64,000 bases of DNA, from assembly GCF_007748095.1 (NCBI RefSeq), contig NZ_CP036287.1, positions 4,154,001-4,218,000 on the forward strand, written 5' to 3'. Numbering within the stretch: the stretch's first letter is position 1; each line of letters starts with the position of its first letter. The position numbers and the translations under genes are program-made. This document shows, in pieces, positions 54,814 to 63,385 of the stretch. Under the pieces are notes generated by a model. It saw only the letters and a list, made by a program, of their open reading frames with translations, did no database searches and was not told the origin of the DNA. The stretch comes from Engelhardtia mirabilis. Lineage in GTDB: Bacteria > Planctomycetota > UBA1135 > GCA-002686595.

Positions 54814-56049
54814 ATGGCCGAACTTCCGGAACCTGCACTCCAGGCCCTGATCGGCGCCGCCCTGCGCGGCCGCGCGCCCCAGGTCGAGACGCTGCTCGCG
54901 ATGCACCCCGGCGCGGCGTCGCGAAACGTCCACGCCGCGGCGGTGCTCCTGGATGCCGAGGGGCTGGCGCTGCTGCTCGAGGCGGGTCCCGACTCGGCGC
55001 AGCGCGCGGGTCCCGGCGGCGCGACGCCCCTGGCCCTGGTGGGCGCCTCGCGCATGGAGGACGACCAGCGCGCGGCCGCCGCGGCCAAGGTCCTGCTCTC
55101 CGCCGGCGCCGACCCCAACGACGGACGGGCCCTCTTCGCGGCCCTCGAAGGCGAGCGCACGTCCCTGCTCGACGCGCTGATCGCCGGCGGCGGCGATCCG
55201 ACCTCGAGCGACAACCCCCGGAGGGTGAGCCTCTTGCACTGGGCCGTCGACCTGTGCTGGAAGCCCGGTCCGGTCCGTCGACTGCTCGAGGGTGGCGCGA
55301 ACCCCGATGCGCGCTGGGGCCCACTCGACGAGACGTTGCTGCACGTGGCCGTACGTCGCCGGCGGTTGGACGGCGTGCGGATGCTGGTCGAGTTCGGCGC
55401 GACGGTCGACGCCCCCACCAAGGGCGGCGACACGGCCTGGCGCCACGCGCTCCGACGCCCCTTCCCGGAGGTCGCCGAGTTCCTGGCGAGCCAGGGTGCG
55501 AGCACGCAGCTCCGGCCGGCGGACGAGTTGGCCGTGGCCCTGCTGCAGGTCGACCTCGGGCGCGCCGCCCATGTCGCCGACGCCCACCCGGACCTCGTCG
55601 CGAGCCTGAATGTCGAGGAGGCGCGGTTGCTCGGCGACCTGGCCGGCCAGGGCAAGCTGGCGGCGGTCGAGTTCCTGCTGGACCGCGGCGCGGACATCGA
55701 GGCGCGCGGCTTGGACGGCGGCACGCCCCTCGAACAGTGCGGCTGGTTCGCCCAGCCGGACGTGGCGCGGCTCTTGATCGCGCGCGGCGCCGACATCCAC
55801 GCCAGCGGCTGTGACCACGAATCGACCCCACTGGGTTGGGCCGTGCACGGCTCGCGCTACTCGGGCGGCGCCGACGGCAATCAGGCCGCCTACCTCGAGC
55901 TGGTCGATCTGCTGCTCGATGCGGGTGCAACCGTGGACCTGCCGGGCGATCCTCCCAACGTCCCGGGCCAGCGCCTGTATCGCGACGCGACGGAGACGAT
56001 CCGCGCGCGCCTGCGAGAGCGCGCGTTCCCCGACGGCGTGCCGCTCTGA
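54814..56049 (+). CDS. Ankyrin-repeat protein
   Basis: 411 residues made of about nine ankyrin repeats with the 'G-x-T-P-L-x-x-A' and 'LL-x-x-G-A-x' signatures: ATPLALVGASRMEDDQRAAA, VLLSAGADPNDGRALFAALE, LDALIAGGGDPTSSD, LHWAVDLCWKPGPVRRLLEG, LLHVAVRRRRLDGVRMLVEF and LARLLIARGADIHASG-type repeats. No signal peptide, so it is cytoplasmic and likely a protein-binding scaffold. It follows modC by 70 bases but is probably independent. Partner unknown. Confidence 0.9.
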   Translation: MAELPEPALQALIGAALRGRAPQVETLLAMHPGAASRNVHAAAVLLDAEGLALLLEAGPDSAQRAGPGGATPLALVGASRMEDDQRAAAAAKVLLSAGADPNDGRALFAALEGERTSLLDALIAGGGDPTSSDNPRRVSLLHWAVDLCWKPGPVRRLLEGGANPDARWGPLDETLLHVAVRRRRLDGVRMLVEFGATVDAPTKGGDTAWRHALRRPFPEVAEFLASQGASTQLRPADELAVALLQVDLGRAAHVADAHPDLVASLNVEEARLLGDLAGQGKLAAVEFLLDRGADIEARGLDGGTPLEQCGWFAQPDVARLLIARGADIHASGCDHESTPLGWAVHGSRYSGGADGNQAAYLELVDLLLDAGATVDLPGDPPNVPGQRLYRDATETIRARLRERAFPDGVPL

Positions 56050-56110
56050 GACGGGGGCGGACCCGCCGGGGAGCGAATCCCGGGCGGGCCCACACCGAAC
56101 AGGCAGGCGC

Positions 56111-57754
56111 TCAGCCAGCCAGGTCCAAGCCCTTGCAGAAGCAGGAGCCGGGGATGACCACGTCCGAGCGTTTCCAGGCCGCGTCGAAGCGCTCCTGAAC
56201 GCGGGCCGCCTCGGCCGTGCGCCCCTGGCCGCGCAGGCACTCGGCCAGGCCGTGCAAGGCCCAGCCGTTCTCCGGGTAGCGGCGCAGGTTCTCGCGGTAG
56301 ACCGCTTCGGCCTCGACGTAGTGGCCCTGCTCGGTCAACAGCGCGCCCAGGGCGTGGCGCACCGGCTCCATCCAACCCCAGGGCTCGTCGTAATTGAGCC
56401 GTTCGTCGTAGGCGACGGCGTCGCGCAGGGACGCGAAGGCCTGGTCGTAGTCACCGCGGCGGTAGGCGATCTCGCCTTCCAGCACCCGGTCGGCGACCTC
56501 CAGCACGTTGGCCACGGGGTTCTGGAACAGGAAGCGCGACTCGGGCACGGCCGCGCGCGCAGCGCGGAAGGCGAGTTGCTCACGCTGCGCCTCTTCGACG
56601 CGGCCGAGCGACGCCAGCGCGACTCCGCGGGCGTAGCGCCACACGGCGCGGGCCGCCTGCCGATCCGCGGCGGGCTCGGGCTCCGCGAGCAGTTCCTCCC
56701 ACAGGCCGAAGCGCACCATCACGTGGTACGGCGTCGCCGTGAAGACTTCGAACAGGTCGGGCATCTGCTCGATCAAGCTGTCGGGGATCTCCCGCACCAG
56801 TTGCCGCGCGTACTCGAGCGCCAGGTCGCGTCGCCCGTCCCACATCGCCCCGTAGGCGACGAAGTGGTAGTTGTGGATGCGGTAGGCCGTGTAGAGGTTC
56901 TCGCGGCCAGCGAAGTCGGCGTAGGCGTCGTCGACCTCCACCGCGCGCAGGTTGACGCGCACGACGTCGTCGTAGCGCCCGGTCCAGGTGTAGATGTGGC
57001 TGGGCATGTGGACCAGGTGACCGAGGCCCGGGGTGAGCGACTCGAGCGAGCGGGCCGCGGGGATGGCACGCCCGACCTCGGGGCCGGCTTCCATGGCGTG
57101 GATATAGAGATGGCACAGGGCCGGGTGGTCGGGCCAACGCTGTAGGCCCTGCTCGAGCACCGGACGGATCCGAGCCAGCTCCGGCGCCGGCTCGCCCTCG
57201 TGCGACCAAAGGGCCCAGGGGCGCAGCTGCATCAGCGCTTCGGCCGTGAGCGCCGCCACCTCGGGATCGTCAGGGTAGGCGCCGTGCACGGTCTCCATGG
57301 CCTCGGCGTACGCGGCCTCGAGCTCAGCTCGGTCCTGCGGCGCGGGCCAGGTGAAGCGCTTCGACATGGCGTCGATCAGGGCGCGCTCCACCGCGGTGGC
57401 GGAGTCCGCCAGCTCGACCGCCCGCGCGATGGCGTCGAAGGCGGCGTGGCTGGCCTCGTCGGACATGAACGGGCTGTTGTAGTTGGTGCCCTGGGCGTAG
57501 GCCTGGCCCCACCAGGCCATCGCGCACTCGGGATCGGCGTCGACCGCCTGGCGGAAGCACGCCAGGGCCTCCTCGTGGTTGAAGCCGAAGCACAGCCCCA
57601 GCCCGCGGTCGAACCACAGCTGGGCCTCGGGCGAGTCGGTGGACACCGTGCGATGCACGACCCCCACGTCGTAGTAGAGCGGCGCGCTGGCCTCGAAGCG
57701 CGGGCTGTTGCAAGCGGCCAGGGCGAGGGCGGAACAGAGCAGGAAGAGTCTCAT
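56111..57754 (-). CDS. TPR-rich lipoprotein
   Basis: 547 residues with a lipoprotein signal (MRLFLLCSALALAAC, Cys15) and numerous TPR-like helices (CFGFNHEEALACFRQAVDAD, MAWWGQAYAQGTNYNSPFMS, GQGRTAEAARVQERFDAAWK). The C-terminal SCFCKG is a hallmark of a large, uncharacterised family of tetratricopeptide lipoproteins; an HMPSHIYTWTGRYDD segment with conserved His is also typical. The ATG at 57754 was chosen over an upstream one at 57853, which would bury the signal peptide. Unknown function, outer or inner membrane. Confidence 0.88.
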   Translation of the reverse strand: MRLFLLCSALALAACNSPRFEASAPLYYDVGVVHRTVSTDSPEAQLWFDRGLGLCFGFNHEEALACFRQAVDADPECAMAWWGQAYAQGTNYNSPFMSDEASHAAFDAIARAVELADSATAVERALIDAMSKRFTWPAPQDRAELEAAYAEAMETVHGAYPDDPEVAALTAEALMQLRPWALWSHEGEPAPELARIRPVLEQGLQRWPDHPALCHLYIHAMEAGPEVGRAIPAARSLESLTPGLGHLVHMPSHIYTWTGRYDDVVRVNLRAVEVDDAYADFAGRENLYTAYRIHNYHFVAYGAMWDGRRDLALEYARQLVREIPDSLIEQMPDLFEVFTATPYHVMVRFGLWEELLAEPEPAADRQAARAVWRYARGVALASLGRVEEAQREQLAFRAARAAVPESRFLFQNPVANVLEVADRVLEGEIAYRRGDYDQAFASLRDAVAYDERLNYDEPWGWMEPVRHALGALLTEQGHYVEAEAVYRENLRRYPENGWALHGLAECLRGQGRTAEAARVQERFDAAWKRSDVVIPGSCFCKGLDLAG

Positions 57755-57807
57755 CGGCGGGCACCGTGCGGTCGGGTTCGGGGTGATGTGAGGTCGAGCC
57801 TCACCAC

Positions 57808-57828
57808 CCATGGCGCAAAGCGCCATGG
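57808..57828 (-). terminator. Hairpin after the OYE gene
   Basis: CCATGGCGC at 57808-57816 pairs perfectly with 57820-57828 around an AAA loop; a second stem (GTGAGG/CCTCAC, 57788-57804) adjoins. Both follow the OYE stop codon on the minus strand. No T-run. Confidence 0.5.
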
Positions 57829-57923
57829 CCGGGTGCCACACAGGACTCGCCACGCGCCAAATTCCTCGCCGGAGCGGCCGTCACAGGCCAGGGCCTGGCC
57901 TGCGACGGCTCCACCCGAGTCGG

Positions 57924-59036
57924 TCAGGCGCTGACTTCTTCCCGGTACACCGGGTAGTCCGTGTAGCCCGTGGCCGGGTCCTCGCTGAGGTACCAGGTCG
58001 AGGGATCGGACTCCGCCAGGGGCAAGCCCAGTTCGAGGCGTTGCACCAGATCGGGGTTGGCGATGAAGGGGCGACCGAAGGCGATCAGATCGGCGGCGCC
58101 GCTGTCCACCGCCGCCTCCGCCTGCTCCAGGTCGTAGCCGCAATTGCCCATCAGGGTCCCGTGGAAGACGCCGCGGAAGTCCTTCAGGGTCAACGGCTCG
58201 CCGAGACCGTGGAAGCCGAAGGCCAGCCCGTCCATGACGTGCAGGTACGCCAGGCCGAAACGATCCAGCTGGCCCGCCGCGTAGAGGAAGGTCTCGCGGA
58301 AGTCCGGCGACCCCATGTCGTTGAACACGCCGTTCGGCGACAGGCGCACACCCACGCGGCCCGCCGGGAAGACCTGGGTCACGGCCTCGACGACCTCGCG
58401 CAGCAGGCGGTAGCGGTTCTCGAGGCTGCCGCCGTAGGCGTCCGTGCGGTGGTTCGTGCGCGACTGGAGGAACTCGTCCAACAGGTACCCGTTGGCCGAA
58501 TGCACCTCGACGCCGTCGAAGCCCGCAGCGAGGGCGCGACGGGCCGCGGACACGTAGTCGGCCACGATGCCCGGCAGCTCCTCCTGCTCCAGCGCGCGGG
58601 GCGTTTCGTGGGGTTGCTTGCCTAGCGGTGTGTGCACGCCCTCGCCCTCCATGCGGATGGCCGAGGGCGCGACCGGCAACTCGCCGGCGTGGAAGCTCGA
58701 GTGGGAAGCACGGCCGGTATGCCAGAGCTGGAGGAAGATGCGGCCGCCACGGGCGTGGACGGCATCGACCACCTGTCGCCAAGCTTGCCCCTGCTCGTCG
58801 GTGTAGATGCCGGGCGAACCGACCCAACCGTTGCCCTGGGCCGAGACGGTGGTGGCTTCGGTCAGGACCAGTCCGGCGCCCGATCGTTGGGCGTAGTACT
58901 CCGCCATGACCGGGTTGGCGAGGCGCTCGGACCCCGCCCGGCCGCGGGTCATGGGCGCCAGGACGATGCGATTCGAGAGCGGAAGGTCGCCCAGGGTCAC
59001 GGAACCAAAAAGAGCGCGGTCGGGGTTGGAGGTCAT
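57924..59036 (-). CDS. Old Yellow Enzyme (NADH:flavin oxidoreductase, NemA-like)
   Basis: FMN-dependent ene-reductase, 370 residues, reducing activated alkenes, quinones or nitro-compounds. Family residues are visible: LSNRIVLAPMTRGRA at the start (FMN binding), LQLWHTGRASH (active His region), HSANGYLLDEFLQSRTNHRTD, YGGSLENRYRLL, and the C-terminal LIAFGRPFIANPDLV. The TIM-barrel length is normal. The ATG at 59036 was chosen to fit the family start. A NemR-type palindromic box lies 63 bases upstream, suggesting induction by electrophiles. Confidence 0.95.
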   Translation of the reverse strand: MTSNPDRALFGSVTLGDLPLSNRIVLAPMTRGRAGSERLANPVMAEYYAQRSGAGLVLTEATTVSAQGNGWVGSPGIYTDEQGQAWRQVVDAVHARGGRIFLQLWHTGRASHSSFHAGELPVAPSAIRMEGEGVHTPLGKQPHETPRALEQEELPGIVADYVSAARRALAAGFDGVEVHSANGYLLDEFLQSRTNHRTDAYGGSLENRYRLLREVVEAVTQVFPAGRVGVRLSPNGVFNDMGSPDFRETFLYAAGQLDRFGLAYLHVMDGLAFGFHGLGEPLTLKDFRGVFHGTLMGNCGYDLEQAEAAVDSGAADLIAFGRPFIANPDLVQRLELGLPLAESDPSTWYLSEDPATGYTDYPVYREEVSA

Positions 59037-59099
59037 GGGCGAGAGTCGGTCGGGGGTCGCGTGGTGTGGGCAGTCGGAACGTCCGACCGGACAGGCTTC

Positions 59100-59115
59100 T
59101 AGACCGATCGGTCTC
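59100..59115. promoter_or_regulatory. NemR-type operator upstream of the OYE gene
   Basis: TAGACCGATCGGTCTC contains a perfect 14-base palindrome (59101-59114) and fits the NemR box of E. coli, TAGACC-N4-GGTCTA, except for the last base. NemR is a TetR-family repressor of nemA, itself an OYE; this box is 63 bases upstream of an OYE start and overlaps a plausible -10. No nemR gene is in the window. Confidence 0.65.
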
Positions 59116-59542
59116 GATCGAAAGGGGGAATCCGGGGTTCCGGGTAGCGTCACGGGGCCCAGGGGGCGGTTCGGGCTCGCGACCGGCGGTCCGGAGCGGT
59201 GCCAATTCCGGCTCGGGGGCGGCCATCGCTCGGCGAGATTCAGGTCCCACACGACCCGCTGAGGAGTCACTCCCGGGGGCCGCGACACGCCCGGGACATG
59301 GAAGCGGCCGACAGGAAGAATGGACTTCCGGTGGATCAAACTTCCAGGGCATCGGAATCCGGGGCTCCTGGGCGCTATGATCTCCGCTCGATCCGAATTC
59401 TCCCGATCGGTTGCCAACGCAGCCGCCGGAAGCGTTCGGGTCATGTCCCGCCCGCCTGCCCCGCCCGCTCCGAGTCTCGGGTCGTCCGGTCAGCCGAGCA
59501 CTTCAGTACCACGACCCTCAGACCGAGCAACAGAACCTGACC
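59116..59542. other. Intergenic region upstream of the RRM gene
   Basis: Beyond the OYE operator, about 425 bases without a recognisable gene. It is less GC-rich near 59300-59420 and should contain the promoter of the RNA-binding protein; no specific -10/-35 pair can be asserted and no cold-shock box was recognised. Confidence 0.4.
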
Positions 59543-59866
59543 ATGGGTAAGCGACTTTTTGTCGGCAACCTGTCCTGGGATACCACCGAGGACGACCTGC
59601 GCGCGGCTTTCGAAGCCGGCGGACGCACTGTCACCGACTGCCATATCGTCTCCGACCGTGAGACCGGCCGCCCCCGCGGCTTCGCCTTCGTCGAGATGGG
59701 CAACGACCAAGAGGCCCAATCGGCCATCGAAGAAATGGACGGCCAGAACCTTGACGGCCGCGACCTCCGCGTCAACGAGGCGCAAGAGCGTCAGTCCCGC
59801 GGTGGCGGGGGTGGCGGCGGCGGCGGTGGCCGTGGTGGCGGAGGCGGCGGCGGCGGCCGCTGGTAG
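59543..59866 (+). CDS. RRM-type RNA-binding protein with glycine-rich tail
   Basis: 107 residues: a single RRM (residues 3-80) with RNP2 LFVGNL and RNP1 RGFAFVEM intact, followed by a Gly/Arg-rich tail (about 88-107). This is the layout of bacterial Rbp proteins, which are often cold-induced and bind RNA broadly. The ATG at 59543 is certain (MGKRLFVGNL). The TAG stop is the first codon of a 28-bp tandem repeat. Neighbours are a small basic protein and a DEAD-box helicase, so an RNA-handling group is plausible. Confidence 0.96.
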   Translation: MGKRLFVGNLSWDTTEDDLRAAFEAGGRTVTDCHIVSDRETGRPRGFAFVEMGNDQEAQSAIEEMDGQNLDGRDLRVNEAQERQSRGGGGGGGGGGRGGGGGGGGRW

Positions 59867-59947
59867 GACTGCTCCAGTAGCCCTGATCGGCTAGGACTAC
59901 TTCGGTAGCCCCATTCGGCCAGGACCACTTCAGCAGCCCGGTTCCAG
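59864..59947. repeat. Three imperfect 28-bp tandem repeats beginning at the RRM stop codon
   Basis: Units start taggact/taggact/caggacc at 59864, 59892 and 59920 and each is 28 bp long; units 1 and 2 differ at several positions and unit 3 is more diverged. The first unit begins with the TAG stop codon itself. Confidence 0.85.
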
Positions 59948-59960
59948 CAGCCCCGACGCC

Positions 59961-60156
59961 AACAACCGGGTCGACTCACCGTATTCGATCCGGTTGTTCG
60001 CCCGAGAAGACGATTGTGCGCGGCCCCGCTCCAACTGGAAGGGCCGGGCCGACCACAACCAGAGCGGGATCCAGTCGACTCGGATGGATCCCACCCGAAC
60101 AACCGGGCCGGTCGATGCCTTCGCAATCTGCGAGTGCATCCCATGACCGGCCCGGT
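59961..60156 (+). ncRNA. Cluster of long hairpins, candidate structured RNA or leader
   Basis: At least four stems: (1) 59961-59974 with 59985-59998, 14 positions, one wobble; (2) 60021-60026 with 60041-60046; (3) 60066-60072 with 60086-60092; (4) 60102-60113 with 60145-60156, 12 perfect pairs continued inside by 60114-60118/60136-60140 and 60122-60125/60129-60132. It lies between the RRM gene and a small gene, so it may be a leader or processed RNA. Orientation is inferred from neighbours; no known family was recognised. Confidence 0.5.
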
Positions 60157-60249
60157 CCAAGATCCGCACCTCGCCCGCGCGGCCCTTGCTCGCTTCACCT
60201 CTCCGACCGCGTTGCGACGTGGTCCCGCCTTCCTTACGAGGTCAAAGTC

Positions 60250-60465
60250 ATCGGAAAGAAACCCGGACAATCCGTCGAGAAGCGTCGACGGGAACGTGAG
60301 AAGCACCTGAAGCGTCAGGACAAGGCTGCTCGCAGACGCGACTACAAGGAAGAGAAGGAGCGTCGCAAGGAAGCGGGCGAAGAAGAGGTCATCATCAACC
60401 CGCTCGACGTGCACCTCGACACGGACATTCCGATCGAGGAGCCCGGGAACCTCGTCGACGACTGA
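60250..60465 (+). CDS. Small highly charged protein, possible ATC start
   Basis: About 71 residues, ending in a stop at 60465. The sequence is basic then acidic: KKPGQSVEKRRREREKHLKR, then DKAARRRDYKEEKERRKE and EEVIINPLDVHLDTDIPIEE, consistent with an RNA- or ribosome-binding peptide. There is no ATG/GTG/TTG in the well-coding part; an ATC at 60250 is preceded by GAGG (60238-60241) with eight bases between, an ideal ribosome-binding spacing. A frame with ATG at 60115 exists upstream but crosses the strong hairpins and looks noncoding. Family not recognised. Confidence 0.55.
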   Translation: MGKKPGQSVEKRRREREKHLKRQDKAARRRDYKEEKERRKEAGEEEVIINPLDVHLDTDIPIEEPGNLVDD

Positions 60466-60731
60466 GCGCGCCCGCTGATCAGGGCGATGAAGACAGAGTG
60501 AGCACGCTGCTCGGCGGCTCGCCGGCCCCCTCCGGACCGGACCGTAGTTCCGAGCAGGCAGAGATTCCGAGGTAGATTCAGGGCAGCGTATGCGCTGCCC
60601 TATGGCCGTCCGACGGTCCCGTGCGGGATCCGGAGCCAGGCCCGAGGTTGTGGATCGGGAGGGGCGCCACTACGCTAGTTCGCCCTTTTGTCCGGAAGAG
60701 CCCGGACTCGCTCCCCGACCAAGGCCTCTCC
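60466..60731. other. Intergenic region upstream of the helicase with a perfect hairpin
   Basis: Perfect 9-bp stem AGGGCAGCG/CGCTGCCCT at 60580-60588/60593-60601 with a TATG loop; otherwise no gene seen. The hairpin could end the small-protein transcript or lie in the helicase leader. Confidence 0.5.
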
Positions 60732-63347
60732 GTGACCGAACCGATCCTGGACCCCCGTATCGCTGAACCCCTGCGCGCTGCCCTGCTGCGGCGCGGGTTC
60801 GACTCCCTGACGACGGTCCAGGAGGCAGCCTTGCAGGCTTGCGGTGAGAACCGCGATCTGCAGATCTCCTCCCAGACCGGGTCCGGCAAGACCGTGGCCT
60901 TGGGTCTGGTGGCAGCGCCCGTACTGCTGGCCTCGCCCGACGCTCCCTTCCCCCCGGTCATCGAGCCTGAACCGGATGCCGGTTCGGACGTTTTCTCCGA
61001 GACGGAGGGGACTCCGGAGGCGTCTGAGCTGGCTGCGGTCCAGTCCGAGGCAGCCGATGCCGAAGCGGCGACGTCCGATGAAATCGGCGAGCGTGCGGAC
61101 GACGATTCGGTCGACGGGGCGATCGAGCCGGCAGCCGAGGTCGATGCAGACAGCGAGAACTCCAACGAACAGGAGCTGGCGGCGTCCCAAGCACCGGCCC
61201 AGCGCCAGGACGACGCGCCCCGCAAGTCCTCGCGTCCCCGCGGACCCCAGGTCCTGGTCATCGTCCCCACCCGCGAGTTGGCGGCTCAGGTCCGCAGCGA
61301 GCTCGAGTGGCTCTACGCCGACGTCCCCGGCGTGACCCTCGACTGCGTCACGGGCGGCACCAACCTCTGGCGCGAGCGCGAGCGCCTGCGTCGCCCGCCG
61401 CGCGTCCTGGTCGGCACCCCCGGCCGCCTGCTCGACCACCTCACCAGCGAGGCCCTGGTCCTCGACCAGGTCTGCCACCTGATCCTCGACGAGGCCGACC
61501 AGATGCTCGACCTGGGCTTCCGCGAGGAGCTCGAGGCGATCATCGAGGCGACGCCGGACCATCGCCGCACCCACATGGTCTCGGCGACCCTGCCGGACGG
61601 CATTCGGCGCCTCGCCGAGCGCTACCAGCACAACCCACTGCACGTCGAAGGCACCCGCCTGGGCGTGGCCAACGCGGATATCGAGCACATCGCCTGCCGC
61701 GTCCACGAGCGCGACCGCTACTCGGCCCTGGTCAACCTGCTGCTCGTGTCGGGCACCGAGCGCACGCTCGTCTTCGTCAACACGCGGGTCGAGACCAGCG
61801 AGTTGGCCGAGAAGCTCTCCGACGACGGCTTCGCCGCCCTGCCCCTCAGCGGCGAGCTGGCCCAGGCCCAGCGCACGCGCACCTTGGCCGCGTTCCGCTC
61901 CGGCGCCGTCCCGATCCTCGTCGCCACGGACGTGGCCGCGCGCGGCCTGGACGTGCCCGAGGTCGCGACGGTCGTGCACACCGCCCCCTGCCGCGACGCC
62001 GAGGTCTACACCCACCGCAGCGGTCGCACCGGCCGCGCCGGCAAGAAGGGCGTGAGCATCTCGATGGTCCCCCACCGCCGTCAGAAGCGGATGGAGTTCC
62101 TGCTGCGCGATGCGGGCATCGACGTCGAATGGCGTCCGATCCCCAGCGCCGACGACGTGCGCCGCGTGGTCGAGGAGCGCGCCCGCGAGGCCACCGCCAA
62201 GGCCCTGGCCGAGGCCCCGACGCCGACGGAAGAACAGCTCGTCGACGCGCGCGCCATGCTGGAAGACCGTGAGCCTGCCGAGCTGGTCGCGGTCCTCTTG
62301 CAGATGGCGCGTCCGTCCAAGTCACCGGACGCCCGCGACATCGGCCAGGCCGACAACGACTCGGACGACCGCGGAACCCTGCGCCCCCAGCGTCGCAACG
62401 ACGGCCGCGCGCCGTTCCAGCGCGAGGACCGCCAGTCCTTCCAGCACGACGCCCACCGCGGCGCGCCCAAGGACACGGTCAGCTTCCGGATCAACTGGGG
62501 CTTCGCCGCCGGTGCCAATCCCAAGCGCCTCTTGGCCCACATCTGTCGCCGCGGTGATGTCCAGGGTCGCGAGGTCGGCGCCATCCGCTTGCAGGCCCAC
62601 TTCAGCACCTTCGAGATCACTTCGGGCGCCGCCCAGGCCTTCGAAGGTCGCGCCCGCGAGCGCGACGAGCGCGATCCCCACCTCAAGATCCAGCGCGACT
62701 TCCCCAGCCGCCGCCCGGTCAACCGCGAGGAGCGCGTCGACCGCCCCGGCTTTGGTCGGGGTGAGGGCAACGAGCGCAGCGGCGGCTTCGATCGGCGCAA
62801 CTACGGCGGCGGTGGCAATGGACGCCCCACGGGTGGCGGGTACCAGCGCGACGAGCGCCCCGCCGGCGGCGGTTACAAGCGCGCCGATCGCCCCACTGGC
62901 GGTGGCTACCAACGGTCCGATCGCCCGACGGGTGGCGGCTATCAGCGGGACGAGCGCCCCGCCGGTGGTGGTTACAAGCGCGCCGACCGCCCCACAGGCG
63001 GTGGCTACCAACGGTCCGATCGCCCGACGGGTGGCGGCTACCAGCGGGACGAGCGCCCCGCCGGCGGCGGGTACAAGCGCGCCGACCGGCCCACTGGCGG
63101 CGGCTACAAGCGGGAGGAGCGGCCCACTGGTGGCGGCTACCAGCGCAGCGAGCGTCCGGCCGGTGGCGGCGGCTACGTTCCGCCCTACAGGCGCCCCGAG
63201 ATCGTCGGTCAGAGCGACGCCTCGACGAAGCCCGATGGCGATCAGCCCAAGAGCACGGGCTCGGCCCGTTACAACCACGACCAGTACCGAGGTGGAGGCA
63301 AGAACGGTTCGAACGACCGTTCGCGTCGATTTCTGGCCCGGGTCTAG
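60732..63347 (+). CDS. DEAD-box RNA helicase with DbpA-type RNA-binding domain
   Basis: ATP-dependent RNA helicase, 871 residues. N-terminal Q motif (FDSLTTVQEAALQ), motif I QTGSGKT at 48-54, then an unusual acidic insert of about 105 residues (69-173) before motif Ia PTRELA at 179-184. DEAD is at 253-256, SAT (VSATLP), VATDVAARGLDVPEV and HRSGRTGRAG follow. A DbpA-like RNA-binding domain (VSFRINWGFAAGANPKRLLA, FSTFEITSGAA) then leads into an 11-residue tandem repeat, RP(T/A)GGGY(Q/K)R plus two, about ten copies, and a basic tail. DbpA-type helicases act in ribosome assembly. GTG at 60732 has AAGG upstream; a longer frame from 60621 is unlikely. Confidence 0.95.
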   Translation: MTEPILDPRIAEPLRAALLRRGFDSLTTVQEAALQACGENRDLQISSQTGSGKTVALGLVAAPVLLASPDAPFPPVIEPEPDAGSDVFSETEGTPEASELAAVQSEAADAEAATSDEIGERADDDSVDGAIEPAAEVDADSENSNEQELAASQAPAQRQDDAPRKSSRPRGPQVLVIVPTRELAAQVRSELEWLYADVPGVTLDCVTGGTNLWRERERLRRPPRVLVGTPGRLLDHLTSEALVLDQVCHLILDEADQMLDLGFREELEAIIEATPDHRRTHMVSATLPDGIRRLAERYQHNPLHVEGTRLGVANADIEHIACRVHERDRYSALVNLLLVSGTERTLVFVNTRVETSELAEKLSDDGFAALPLSGELAQAQRTRTLAAFRSGAVPILVATDVAARGLDVPEVATVVHTAPCRDAEVYTHRSGRTGRAGKKGVSISMVPHRRQKRMEFLLRDAGIDVEWRPIPSADDVRRVVEERAREATAKALAEAPTPTEEQLVDARAMLEDREPAELVAVLLQMARPSKSPDARDIGQADNDSDDRGTLRPQRRNDGRAPFQREDRQSFQHDAHRGAPKDTVSFRINWGFAAGANPKRLLAHICRRGDVQGREVGAIRLQAHFSTFEITSGAAQAFEGRARERDERDPHLKIQRDFPSRRPVNREERVDRPGFGRGEGNERSGGFDRRNYGGGGNGRPTGGGYQRDERPAGGGYKRADRPTGGGYQRSDRPTGGGYQRDERPAGGGYKRADRPTGGGYQRSDRPTGGGYQRDERPAGGGYKRADRPTGGGYKREERPTGGGYQRSERPAGGGGYVPPYRRPEIVGQSDASTKPDGDQPKSTGSARYNHDQYRGGGKNGSNDRSRRFLARV
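62823..63174 (+). repeat. 33-bp coding repeats in the helicase tail
   Basis: About ten tandem copies of a 33-bp unit encoding RPTGGGYQRDE-like peptides. The units follow a three-unit super-period (QRDE, KRAD, QRSD) of 99 bp repeated twice and then partly. Nearly identical DNA indicates recent expansion. Confidence 0.95.
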
Positions 63348-63385
63348 ACCCCGCTAGTCCCCAGGACGCCTCGCCTCGGGAGAGC

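Noticed and set aside
60016..60249. Longer version of the small basic protein starting at 60016 or 60115
   Set aside because: The extra part is composed of strong hairpins and reads as low-quality Pro/Arg/Ser sequence; only the part after 60250 looks like protein.
60621..60731. Upstream start for the helicase at 60621
   Set aside because: The 37 added residues have no family similarity; the GTG at 60732 is preceded by AAGG and gives a normal Q-motif position.
62823..63174. Regular 33-bp repeats resembling a CRISPR array
   Set aside because: They are contiguous, without spacers, in frame with a helicase, and encode a peptide repeat.
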